Source of the DNA: Bathymodiolus brooksi
Lineage: Eukaryota > Mollusca > Bivalvia > Mytilida > Modiolidae
Length of the DNA: 64,000 nt
Assembly: GCA_963680875.1 (NCBI GenBank)
Contig: OY804575.1
Location: 28,734,494 to 28,798,493 of the forward strand
Direction of reading: 5' to 3'
Made by a program: the position numbers and the translations under genes. Positions 1-28,690 of this stretch are shown here, in pieces. The notes beneath the pieces were generated by a model. The model was given only the letters and a program-made list of their open reading frames with translations, ran no database searches and was not told the origin of the DNA. Position 1 is the first letter of the stretch; each line of letters begins with the position of its first letter.

Positions 1-600
1 ATGATCATTGGAAGGTCCTCTACAAGATGTGTGTTTTTTATGCCGATCGGAAATCCAAGATGGTCACCACCGCAATACATAGATTAACATTGGACCCTAT
101 GGGAAAATGTTCAAATGCCTTCTTCTCAGAAACTACAAATATGATTAAAGCCAAACTGTACATGAATGTTCATTGGATGGTCCTCTACAAACTTTACGTT
201 TTTTGTTCTGATATGAAATTCAAAATGGCGGCTACGGCAGGACTTAGTTTAACATTGGACCCTATGGGAAAAATGTTTCAAAACGCTTCTTCTCTGAAAC
301 CACTTGGACAGTTGAAACCAAACTGCCCAGGAATGATCATTGGAAGGTCCTCTACAAATTTCTGTTTTTTATGCCGATCGGAAATCCAAGATGGCTGCCA
401 CCACAGGTCATAGTATTAACACAGGACCATATGGGGAAAATACAGAAATATATTCTTCTCTGAAGCTATTGCACTGATTGAACCTAAACTGTGCATCAAT
501 CATTGGAAGGTCCTTTACAAACTTTGTGTTTTTTATGTTGATCGTAATTCCAAGATGACTACCACTACAGGACATAGTTTTTACATAGGACCAATTGGTT
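1..600 (+). repeat. Dispersed repeat in near-tandem copies ('gaaggtcctctacaaa' family)
   Basis: The motif attggaaggtcctctacaaa followed by a tgttttttatgccgatcgg-like and 'aatccaagatgg' block recurs at about 5, 170, 335 and 500, interleaved with 'cattggaccctatgggaaaa' and 'ttctctgaaaccactt'. Related copies occur at 20930-21160, 35770-36010, 50008-50530 and 55955-56640. Non-coding; the short open frames here are spurious. Confidence 0.75.
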
Positions 601-2463
601 TTTTTTATAACCAGGTGAACGATACAGGCTCTTGAGAGCCTCTGGTTTTGTTCATGCAGCCGTTTTGAGTATAAAAACAGCATTTAATTTGGTAAAAATA
701 CATTTATTACTCCGTATTATACCATTGATTCAGTGAAGCGTAATGTTTTGTCGTCCATATTTTAATCGTTTTTGGGGACTGAAATATATACCCCGTCTGT
801 TTTCCGAATATATGCTGACATTCAGGGCTGAAGAACCAATGAAAATATGTGTAACAAACTAAATTCGTAATATACCTGTATATTTATATCATATATTGTT
901 AATGAAGTAATATATTGACCCTTTAAGATTAATTACCAATAAACTGTAGCTCTCAGTCTGTAGTATAAGCAATCAAAGATGCTAAAATCGGAAGTTGGAT
1001 TATGTAATTTTTCCGCCGAATTATCTCCCTTTGATGTCAACACGCATTTATTTTTGTGAAATAAATTGTCAACGGGGGGAAAATGATAGAAATAACTTTT
1101 TATTATATGTTAAAAGGAGTTGAAATTTGTTAAAAAATAAACATTGATTGAGTGTTTCCGACCTAAATCGTATTTTTTAAATTAAATTTCCACTTTAAAT
1201 TATGTTTTCACGAAGAAAATGCATCTCTAATTTTATTTAATGCCCATAAACGCTTGATTTAATCATCCCTACAAAATAATTTGCACATATTCGAAGCATT
1301 TGTACACAGGTCTCTTTATATAGCCCCGTAATACATACCATGTAAATGGGTGTCAACTTTTCAGAATTTTTCATTCATTGCATTGGGGCGACACCTAGCA
1401 GAGGTGCCAGTCACTAATATTTCGGACCATTTTCTCTATCACATGATTAGGTCTATGACGTCTATGTGATTAAAGTTATTTTTCTAAATCCAATTTTTTG
1501 ATAAACTTTTCTTGACAGCTTAAGTTATTGCCTTCAGGACAACTTATATTGTTTTTGTCATTTGATGTCAGTATGTGTTTAAACCCCAAATGAATGAATT
1601 GCTAGTCATTATTACATTAATTAATCGTGTTGAGATTAGACTTTCGAAGACATTTTCTGTTCTGTATCTCCAGCCTAATCATGGCGGTCAGTTTTATTAA
1701 TGGAAGAAATTGGATTACCCGTAGAAAACCACCGACCTGTCTCAAGTCACTGACAAACCAACTTTCCATTAAAAAACATGATATGGTCACCAAACACAAC
1801 AAATAAGGTTTCGATAAAAAAAAACTAGCATTTTGTAAATGTTAGTTTCAGGGTTCCCTTATTAGAATAAAATATGAGGGATTTTTATATAATGAGTAGA
1901 GAAGTCAAATGTTGTAAACTGGCAAAAAGTAGAGACACAATTTAAATGAATTCAAATTTAGATGTTTAGAAGTGGTCTTTAACAGTTTGTCAAATGTTTC
2001 AATAATTGTTTGTACTTAGTCAGAACTTCTTCTATATGCATGTAAGCCTCCTTTAATATGGACACCTCTGAAATATAGAGCACTGAAACAGGTATTTTCA
2101 TATTGATATTTTAACATAGATGTACCCGGGTATATAGTTTTTTTCAGTTCACGTTATGGATCCTATTTAAATGATTTACTTTTGAATACCATAATTGTTG
2201 CTCATGAGGGTTCCATTTACAGGTTATTTTTGTTTTTAACAAGAGTATATATTTTTTATGTAAAAAAGGGAATGTTTCATACCTTCTGGGGTAATAAGCA
2301 TATAATCGCATAACCTTATTTTTTGTGATAAATGGATTCATCACATAGATCAATTTGTGTCTAAAATATTTTTCATCCAACATTTTCCACAAATTTTTAT
2401 ATTCCAGGGGGAAAATTATGTCTTTTGTAATCAGTTTCTTATTATTTGAAATTCTAATTCCAG
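601..2463. other. Non-coding, upstream of METAP2 first recognised exon
   Basis: AT-rich sequence with one degenerate SINE fragment (1672-1760). No METAP2 first exon with a phase-1 donor was recognised, and no promoter could be supported. Confidence 0.5.
1672..1760 (-). repeat. SINE family A fragment
   Basis: Contains atggcggtcagttttatt, 'agaaaaccaccgacctg' and 'aagtcactgacaaacc', the middle part of the tRNA-headed SINE seen whole at 16660-16915, in reverse orientation and without head or tail. Confidence 0.7.
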
Positions 2464-19573
<17,110 letters not shown>

Positions 19574-20030
19574 ATAGAATGTCCTATTTATCATGAGGGA
19601 GATAATTAATAATGCTTTTGTTTTAAAGCTGTTTCATTTTTCAAACAATATTTTTTATATTTGAGTGATTATGATAAATATTAAACTGTGTCAGAACCAA
19701 CTGTTAATTGTGCTTTTGTCTTTTCAATAGATTGGTAATATATTAAACTGTGTCAGAACCAACTTTTATTATAACTCTGTCTTTTTCAACTGTGTCAGAA
19801 CCAACTTTTGTAATTGATATATAATGGTACTATAATTCTTGTATTTGACTTGTTATTAGGCTGATACAAAATAAATGTTTTGTTTCTATGACAGGTCCGT
19901 TATTCTAAAAATAATCTTGTGTGATTGACTGTGTTACATGTTTGGTATTGTTAGTTCTAATACAATTATATATTATTGTTTCTGTATAATCAGTTCATTC
20001 TGACGTATACAATGTGTTTGTCTTATCCTG
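19574..20030 (+). other. METAP2: Probable METAP2 3' UTR
   Basis: AT-rich sequence after the stop codon. It contains three copies of AACTGTGTCAGAACCAACT (from 19683, 19745 and 19788), each in a different local context, and the first canonical AATAAA at 19870-19875. The real transcript end cannot be fixed from sequence alone. Confidence 0.5.
19870..19875 (+). promoter_or_regulatory. Candidate polyadenylation signal of METAP2
   Basis: Canonical AATAAA 297 nt after the METAP2 stop, followed by T/GT-rich sequence. Plausible, but AATAAA is frequent by chance in this AT-rich DNA. Confidence 0.45.
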
Positions 20031-22885
20031 AAGTTGACAACCATGGTGAATTTTGTGTTTAGTTTGAAATTTTTAAGACCATAATAGAACAGAAGAAATC
20101 ATATTCATTATACATAGTTAGATTCTAGAGAAACTTGGATCTAATATTTAGGTATACAAATGACAAACTATTTATTTATATACAGTATATACAAAATATA
20201 TGTACATGTATTACTTTATCTTTTTTTTTTTTTTATCTTCCTTAAAGTACTAGCTTTTGTTGCATTTGAAGTTGCTCTCTGTAGCAATGTTTTTCTTTAT
20301 ACAGACAATATGAAATACTCAAAACTTGTGTCTGACATTCGGTCAGATAGTTTCAAAGCTTCTGTCTGATCGATTAATTTTTACCTGACCAAAAAACAAG
20401 TAGACAGAAATGTATATTGTTTGAATAATAGCATAGCCTTCCACACTGTTTCTGCCCAAGTGATGGTGGTTTGTTTAGCTGAAAGGTGTATTTTCAATCT
20501 TAATCTGGTTTTATAGGGAACCATACATTTTAAATCACAATTTATCAGGGTATTAGTTTTTGGTTGGGTCCTCTTTACAAGAAAATTTTCTTTATATTAG
20601 TTGACAAAAAAGTTCATCATGCATCTTCAATACAAACTGTCTGTTGATATTGAAACTCTTTATAAGTTGAGTTTAACAGTACTTTATTGTTAATAGACAA
20701 TAAGATTGAACAAGTAAATTCAACTTCAATGAAGTCCTCTCTTTACTTGACAACAGGGGAAAAAACTAAGTGAAGATTAATAAATATGGAAAAACAGAAA
20801 TAGTGTAGAATTGCTGGTCAAGTTTCTTAAAAACATTTTGTTTGTTTGATAAATTTTCAAACTTTTTTTTCAAATATTCATGAATTTTCTTGATCATAAT
20901 GTTATTTGTTTATTACTAAGGAATTAAGTTTTACCCATATCCGTATGTACTGCTCTTAGTTTCAGCTCAATGACTTAAGTTCCTCGTATGCAAATCATTT
21001 CAGAGACCACAACAGGAAGGCCAAGTTTGATTTCTGACTTGAACGACTTTTACTGTTTTGGAGTTATGCCCCTTTGATGATCAGATACATGTTTATTTGG
21101 AAGTGGAGGCATCTGTGTCCTATGAACACATTCTTCCATTTTGTTTTAATAATTAAGAAAACCTGAATGGCATTTTTTACCAAAGAATTAACATCTGTAT
21201 AAATTATGTATTTATAATCACAACTGCTGAAACCGCCATGTTTACACTCGTAATAGATTGATTTGTCATATAAATGTAAACATATATATTTCTGTGAAAA
21301 TGATTTTGTCACATTGAAGCAGCTCAACAATATTGTATTGGAAAATCTTTTTCTCTGTTATGAATATGTTAAAATTTGAAATATAAATAAAGTGGAATAA
21401 TGCCAAATGGAAATTGTGTCCCTTTTTTTCTGCCATATATTTTTCTGCCATTTTTAATCGAACGAAATTGTTAGAAAAAAGATATATGTCATAACCATAG
21501 AAATTTATGGTGCATTCGAGCATCAAACATTTTAATTAGGTGGATGGATAAATGTGTCTGATTACCCAAAAGTTGGCTTTGGGGGAACATGCACGATAGT
21601 ATACAGAGAAGACGATAAGTTTGTTACCTACTGATATGATGAAAACCTTCCATGGTGCGAGAGAGAGAGAGAATCATTTTAACCTAAAAAATAACTGACA
21701 TGCTATAGTTACAAGTCACTGGCAAACTTTTATCATATCAAGTTGTATCATGTACACCTTGTTACAGGTGGGAATCAAAATCACAACTTTAGTGTTGACA
21801 GGCCACATACACTGTAGATCATATATAAACTGAACTATTACATGATTGCTGCCACAATGGCTTCTCAGTAGTCACATAGTATTGTAATAAACACTAAAAT
21901 TGACTAAATGTTAGCTACATTCGTGACATTGGCAGGTTTGTAACAGGAGTAACATGATGGGTGTTACTAGTGGAGCAGGAACTGCTTACCCTTCCAGATA
22001 ATCTGAGTTCACCCACGGTTTTTAGTGGCTTCATGTTGCTCAATCTTCAGTTTTCTGTTTATTGTTTATCTGAAGTGTAAAAATCTGGTAGGAGTCGGCA
22101 CAAATAACACTGTACCATGTGACATAGGACATTCAAATATTAAACGACATTAATAGCAATTGACTATCACCTTAATGGTCAGTTAATGAGTAGTCTTTTG
22201 TATTTAAATGTTCCAAAGGCCATGTCACACAGTACACTGAAATATACATTGAAAGCACATGTATGTTATTTTGTTTAGATGGTTGGGCTCTTACACTATT
22301 TGTACCCACTCCATGCAGATTTTTACACTTAAAAAAATATAATTAACATAGAGACCTAATGGGTAGCTTTTTTAATAACAGACCAATAGTTTTGAAATTA
22401 ATTGTCAGAGTTCGTATCATATATTAATATACATCTAGAAAAAAATGCTGTTAAGACGGACCTGATGTAACTATGATTTGAAACTACTTCAGTCAAACAT
22501 CATTACATAGTTAGGTGCTCATGTGAGCCTCTGGTTGAAACAAAATATTACCTGGAGTGTCCTTTGTATTTTCAAATACAACTCGACAAATGTGAGAGGT
22601 CGTTGGTTTAGTTGGTATTGGTGGAATTAATATTGTTGATTATTTCTTATCACCTTAAAAAGGCAATGCTTTCGTATTACCTGATATATATTTTGATTAT
22701 AGTGTTAGAAATAGTTTCCCTTGGCTGTGTTCAGAGCAAGATCACCTTTCTCATCCAAAAAGTATGTTCCCCTTAGAAATAACTCATCTATTTAATGAAG
22801 TTATGTAGAATCAAGCATTTGCAATTAATCCTTGGTAGAATATTAACATCGCCAGAGATTATTAATAAATGTATGTCTCATACTT
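20031..22885. other. Intergenic, repeats only
   Basis: No gene supported. Contains dispersed-repeat pieces at 20930-21160 and 22490-22540 ('gtgctcatgtgagcctctgg'), a GA microsatellite near 21660, and a reverse SINE A fragment at 21698-21815. Confidence 0.5.
21698..21815 (-). repeat. SINE family A fragment
   Basis: Reverse-oriented body: 'gttacaagtcactggcaaac', 'atgtacaccttgttacagg', 'atcacaactttagtgttgac'. Diverged, lacks the tail. Confidence 0.55.
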
Positions 22886-23933
22886 CTTTACGAAGGTGGT
22901 TAGTAAAAGTGGTAACCCGGGCCCGGGTCCGGTTCCAAATTCGTATTTTCTTTATTACATCTTTATTAAGGCATTAATTTTAATAAAATTTGAGCATAAT
23001 GCATAAAATTATGTATTTTATCACATTTTTCAAACAAATATAAACAAAAATAGTTTTTATACGAAATATCGGCAATACAAGTTTTCGAAGTTAGTAAAAG
23101 TTGTAACCCGGGCCAAGGCAAAATTTTCAATTAATCGATGATTACACCTTTATTTCTCGCTAAAACTTCACAATATTCAGAATGAACATTTTTCAGTATT
23201 AAAGAAATGTAAAAAATATTTTAAATTCAATGGTAATGTTCTCTTTTGTCATTATGGGAGCATTTTAGATTCTGATAAAAGTTGTAACCCGGGCCGGAAG
23301 TGATGCATTGTTTTGAGGGTACTTGAAAATTGACCTGAAAAGATATGATCGTCTATATCTTTTTTACTACTCAATATAATCGATTCAAATTTTGGTCAGC
23401 TTGAGATATCAGTATATACTTTACAAAAAAAATAAAAAAAATATAAAAAAATATTGTGTATTAGTATCAATATTTACCTGTACACCCAGTTACCTGTACA
23501 CCCACGTGACCAGTCTTTGTTTACAAATCTTAATATATTAATATTGCATCGTGGAGAAAAAAGAAAACTTTTTTTTTTAAATTGATCAAATATATTTGTT
23601 GTTGTTGTATTGAAGTATGTTTTTACAAAATTTCAAGAATTTTAAAGAAGTAATAAAGGTGCAATCATTGATTAACTGAAAATTTCGTCTTTGCCCGGGT
23701 TACAACTTTTACTAACTTGGAAAACTTATATTGCCGATATTTCGTATAAAAACTATTTTTTTTTATATTTGTTTAAAAAATGTGATAAAATACATAATTT
23801 TATGCATTATGTTAAAATTTTATTAAAATTAACGCCTTAACAAAGATGTAATAAAGAAAATACGAATTTGGGCCCGGGTTTTTGGAACCGGACCCGGGCC
23901 CGGGTTACCACTTTTACTAACTGCCTTTACGAA
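22886..23933. mobile_element. Long-TIR element with 9-bp target duplication (Mutator-like, non-autonomous)
   Basis: About 1030 bp (22895-23924) between two copies of CTTTACGAA (22886-22894 and 23925-23933). Terminal inverted repeats of roughly 290 bp begin with ttagtaaaagtggtaacccg and a GC-rich gggcccgggtccggttcc segment. A 9-bp duplication plus long TIRs is the signature of Mutator-like elements. The motif agtaaaagttgtaacccggg recurs inside the left arm (about 23095 and 23278) and at 23697 on the right. No transposase. Confidence 0.7.
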
Positions 23934-24261
23934 TGAAGTATTTATGGTGTCAATTAGATTAAAATATAAACCTTTCTGATTTAAATAAAATAAAGTTGTT
24001 GAAATTCTATTCAGCTCAGTTGCACAATTGACTTTGTGTGTAAATACGATGTCGACCCTACGGAAGCAGGTCAAATCGGCCCCAAGTCAAATCGGGCCCA
24101 ATCAAATCGGCCCCAAGTCAAATCGGCCCCAAGTCAAAATTATTGAAGAATTAAAACTGTCTAGTAAGTATAGTTATGTTTTGTACCAGTAAATGTTTAC
24201 CATTGATACGAAAATAAACTAAATATAAACGTCTGACTATATCTAGCCGGTAGCATCCCAA

Positions 24262-24950
24262 ATTGCCGATTCCCAAATTTCCGATTCCCAAATTGCCGAG
24301 TCCAATTAGCCATTCCCAAATTGACGACATGTGAAAAAAAATTAAATAAATACAAATTTTTTGTTTTGTAAATACGCCCCAAATTTGTTTGGAGTTAATT
24401 AATTGCTGATCATTTATTAAAATCTACCATAATCACCTAGCTTGGATATAGTCCGAGATTCCTCTGTCGTCCGACGACATTATATATTATTGCTAGAGCC
24501 GTCCGACGACAGAGGAATCTCGGACTAGCTTGGATATTGTGGGTATAGTACTACATGTGTAGTTCATTTTTAGATTACCGAAATCATCAATCAGTTCTAA
24601 ATAATTTGCTATTTAACGACAATTTTCGGCATTATTTTTCTTTCTTACTTAGTAAAACTCTAAAAAAACATTTACTTATTTGTAGTTTTTCTCCATTGTT
24701 CTTCAATTGTTTGAAGTAATGAGTATCGGTATCTCCTATTCAACAATCAATATGCATTTGATTGTAGTTTTTCTAATTAAAATTGCGCGAAAAATTACTG
24801 CTTTCAATAAAATATGTACACATCATCAATATTTTTTTTTAAATAAAAAATAATATTATGAAATTTTGTCATTTTTTAAAAAAGTCGGCAATATGGGATT
24901 CGGCAAAATGGAATCGGCAATATGGTTTTCGGCAATCTGGGATTCGGCTT
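24262..24950. repeat. Nested inverted arrays of 'ccgattcccaaattg'
   Basis: Left 24262-24325 repeats 'ttgccgattcccaaat'; right 24882-24950 repeats its complement 'cggcaatatgggattcgg'. It sits inside the 24051-27033 element and mimics its architecture (short motif arrays in opposite orientation at both ends). Confidence 0.6.
24438..24537. mobile_element. 76-bp hairpin insertion with 12-bp direct flanking repeat
   Basis: tagcttggatat at 24438-24449 and 24526-24537 flanks 24450-24525. The insert is a stem-loop with 26-bp arms (gtccgagattcctctgtcgt on the left; one mismatch) and a 23-nt loop. Confidence 0.8.
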
Positions 24951-25099
24951 AAAATAATGAATGATCTTGCCGATAAAATTTCAGTGTCTGCATGGGGTGT
25001 TCCCGGAACGACAACATTCTTAAAACAACATATAGTGTAGATTGTTGCTTTAGCAATTAAGTTGAGGCCACTTGAAGGTTTTGTTAAAGTAATTAATCA

Positions 25100-25354
25100 G
25101 TGAAATATTATATGCTAAATTTGATTAAAATATAATGAGAAATGAAATAAAATATTTTTTGTAATTAAAAAAATATATAAATATATATGAAGAAAAATTG
25201 AAATAAACAAAAGGACAAATTTAATAAGAAATTAAATAGTATATTTTTTGTGATTTATTTAAAAAGAAAAGATATATATATATATATATATAAATAAAGA
25301 AAAGGACAAATTTAATAAGAAATTAAATAATATATTTTTTGTGATTCATTTAAA

Positions 25355-25385
<31 letters not shown>

Positions 25386-25620
25386 TGAAATTGAAATAAA
25401 GAAAATGACAAATTTAATGAGAAATAAAATAACATATTTGTTGTAATTTAGTTTTAAAAAAGTAATTAATAAGTGAAATATGACATGCTATATTTAATTA
25501 AAATATAATGAAAATGAAGTAGAATATATTGATTTTAAAAAGAAAATTGAATTAAAGAAAATGACAAAGTAATGAGAAATATTATAATTTATTTGTTGTA
25601 TATTTTTTTTTTAATCCAAT
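25100..25620. repeat. Degenerate AT-rich tandem repeats and (TA)n
   Basis: Roughly 110-120-bp units sharing 'gacaaatttaataagaaatt' and 'aaataatatattttttgtga', interrupted by (ta)n at 25271-25291 and 25358-25385. Confidence 0.7.
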
Positions 25621-26324
25621 AAGAAAATAAGCCATTAATTAAAACTTTAACATATGGAGAGCAGATGATCCAAGGGCTCCCCATCCAAGCTAAATACCAA
25701 CATCATTGACATTTATATATTTCTAAATGTAGTGCTTATAATAGTTTTAAAGTTTATTATTACGTTTTCATATTTCATATATATAGTTTTAAAATTGAAA
25801 AATAAATATTCTTCTTCTTCTTCTTCTTTATCTTTAACCCCCTCTGTAGGAGAACCATACGTCAGTATGTAGAACAGGTGCTCTGTTTATGTACAGTGCT
25901 CGTATTCCCTCCACCATTAGATTTTGTGCACATATATACAGTAAAGTCCTACCCACACACACTTAGCATAAAAATCCTTCTATATACAGTTAAGATTTTA
26001 CAATTTGTCAGATTGCTGCTAAAAGTTAATTACAGGAATAGGATAGTCTAAAATTTGTCATTGGCGTACATGTATATTATATCACTTTGCTGTATTTCAC
26101 ATCTGTTTCCCCCAACCGTGTCGCCATTTAAAAAGTTCATTAAAATTATAGATTCGCATCTGATTGACTACTTTAGATATAAAAATATGCATTTCACCAC
26201 TAATTCTAAAAAGTTATCATCTCATCTGGTAAAAGGTAAGATCCATTTTATCACAGTTCACATAATACGTATAACACCTTTTATTGACACAGTTAAAAAG
26301 TCGTCTAAAAAGAATATTCATTAT

Positions 26325-26530
26325 GTTTCATATTTCATGTCTGCTTATATAGTTTGAAAATTTAATATAAATAGTAACTATTATGTTTTTCATAATTCAT
26401 GTGTGCTTATATAGTTTGAAAATTTAATAATAAATATTCCTTATTATTTTTTTCATATTTCATGTGTGCTTATATTATAGTTTTAAAATTTAATTATAAA
26501 TATTCATTGATTATTATGTTTTCGTATTTT
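26325..26530. repeat. Imperfect 60-70 bp tandem repeat
   Basis: Three to four copies of a unit with 'catatttcatgtgtgcttat', 'atagtttgaaaatttaa' and 'taaatattc'. Confidence 0.65.
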
Positions 26531-27694
26531 ATTTTATTCCATTTATATAGAAAATCAAATTTACCTTTATTTACCTGTGATTGCTCTGATCATCCACCCT
26601 TAATGGGACCCCTTAATCCCTCTTAATTAGGAAGGACAACTTTCTTTGATCTTTCAAAATGTTGGCGTTCCGGGATACAGCCGTCTGCATATATATGATG
26701 CAAATTTCCTCCATGTACTTTGGCCATGAGGAGGACTTTAATTTCATTTTGTTTAATCATTTCCAGTCTAAATGTCCTTTAGGCACCGGCCCTTGATGAC
26801 CTCTGTATATGAATGACATTGTTCTCATGCATTGGTCATAGGGAGGACGCTGGATTTGCCTTCTGTCATTGAATTAACTCATTGTAAATATAAAAGGGTT
26901 TATTTCTATTTCGGTGTTCAGAAGAAATTAATTTTTATTTATTTATTCTTTTTTTATTTTTATTTTTTGGGGCCGATTTGACTTTCATTTTGAGGCCGAT
27001 TTGACTTGGGGCCGAATTGACTGGAAATCGACACTACACCCGATTGATGGATGTCACAGAAATAACGATAATTCAACAGCGACAGAGAATGATAACCTTT
27101 TATTAGAAATGGTTTGTTTGTTTATTTTCCTTGTAAAATTATATCTCGTGTGTAATGTAGTCATTTGATTCAAAACATGGAGTAATAAAATATGCTATAT
27201 TACTCCCAGTTCAAATCAAATAGGGTCCAGTTTCTTAAATGTAAAATGTAGTTTTCAAATGGTGCTCGAGACTCCGTGACCTTGTGACCGGTCACTATTT
27301 CGGTTCGCTGACCTTTATATTTGTCCTATAAATCCGGTTCGTTGACCTTTAGTTTACCTGTGACCTATATCTCCATATGTCAATGAACTAGCAATGTATT
27401 TCCTGTGTTGTGCATAGACACAGAAAATATGTTTTTTTAATATTTGTATAATTATGCAAAGTAGTCTTGTTCGCACGATTTCAAGTGCGAAATTTTATGT
27501 GGTGTCGTCCGTCACACATAATTAAACCAATTATTAGATATGAAAAAATATTGCTATTAACTATACAAGGAACAATGATTCTGAACATCAATGCATACGA
27601 GCTGACTTTCAGCCTTTGTTTATGCCACTATCATGACTATTTTAACTGGATGTTCCGGAGATGGTCACACCCAATGGAATCGTTTACCGAGTTA

Positions 27695-28690
27695 TGTAAA
27701 TACAAATACAAATACTTTATTAGCACAAACTCATCAACAATAAATGGTTAAGGCTCAGAATATATTGATAATACACAATAACATAATATGCATGTAGTGG
27801 AACAAATCATAATAGTTACAGTATAAAACGCTATAATAATTATAGCAAATCTTTTCTTATATTCAAACAGTTTGATATGAAAGAGTAAGTCAATCTAAGA
27901 ATTGAGTATGACTTATTATTAAACAAAAAACTTATTTTGTTGTTAGCATTTTTATAGCTTGCATTTTCAAGTATATTTGATATTTTTTCATTAAATATGT
28001 TTCTTTGAGTATTGAATTTTTTACAATGTAGGAGAAAATATTTTTCATCTTCAATTTGATTTGATTTACATAATAAACAATACCTCTCTGTTCTAGGTAT
28101 GTTTAAATGTCTTCCTCGTTCAATCATTAATGGATGAGCACTTATACGGATTTTACAAATTGCTGCCCTATCACATCTATTGTTTAAAACATCCACATAA
28201 GGTGGTCTTTGACACTCTGGAAAAAGTTGAGTTTTTGAGAATCACATATGTTTGCATTTTGCGTTTGCCAACATTGATCGTGTATTCTTTGTTTTATTGT
28301 ATTTAAATGAAGCTTAATAGAATTAATATTATTTATGATGTAAGAATGGCCAAGGCCATTTAATAAGTTTTTTACCTTTTTACCCAAGGATTTGTTTCTC
28401 TAGACTTGATATATATATCATATACTAAAGTGTGTTTTGAAGAAATTATATGATTCATAAAGTTAAATATTGAAAATAATATTTTACTCTTCAAAGGGGT
28501 TCTGTTAAGTTCAGCTCGACATCCATCATTAGATGCTTTACAATGAATTCCTAGTATCTCTTTGATAAATTTAATATGTAGTTTTTCAAATGGATCTGAA
28601 TCTTTAAATGTAGAATCGACACCCCAAACTTCACTACCATATGTAAGAATAGGAGTGACTAAGGAATCAAATAATTATGTATAAAAGAGC
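27695..28690 (-). mobile_element. LINE 3' fragment (end of RT ORF)
   Basis: The minus strand reads TPILTYGSEVWG then FEKLHIKFIKEILGI, the region after the RT domain in CR1/RTE-like non-LTR elements, with a stop near 28405. A second block (27840-28196) has RISAHPLMIERGRHLNIPRT and a Cys-x2-Cys...His-Cys cluster (YCLLCKS...HCKKF). The 3' end near 27695 has a (TATTTG)-like short repeat tail. 5'-truncated and interrupted: a dead copy. Confidence 0.75.

Larger units (their letters stand above)
24051..27033. mobile_element. 3-kb element bounded by inverted arrays of 'agtcaaatcggcccc'
   Basis: The left end has four copies of a gtcaaatcggccccaa-like motif (24069-24137); the right end has three on the opposite strand (26966-27021), each outermost copy next to gtcga (left 24051, right complement 27029-27033). 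The interior is very AT-rich and has no recognised transposase; it contains nested inverted repeats, AT microsatellites and degenerate tandem repeats. Family unknown; no target duplication found. Confidence 0.5.
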
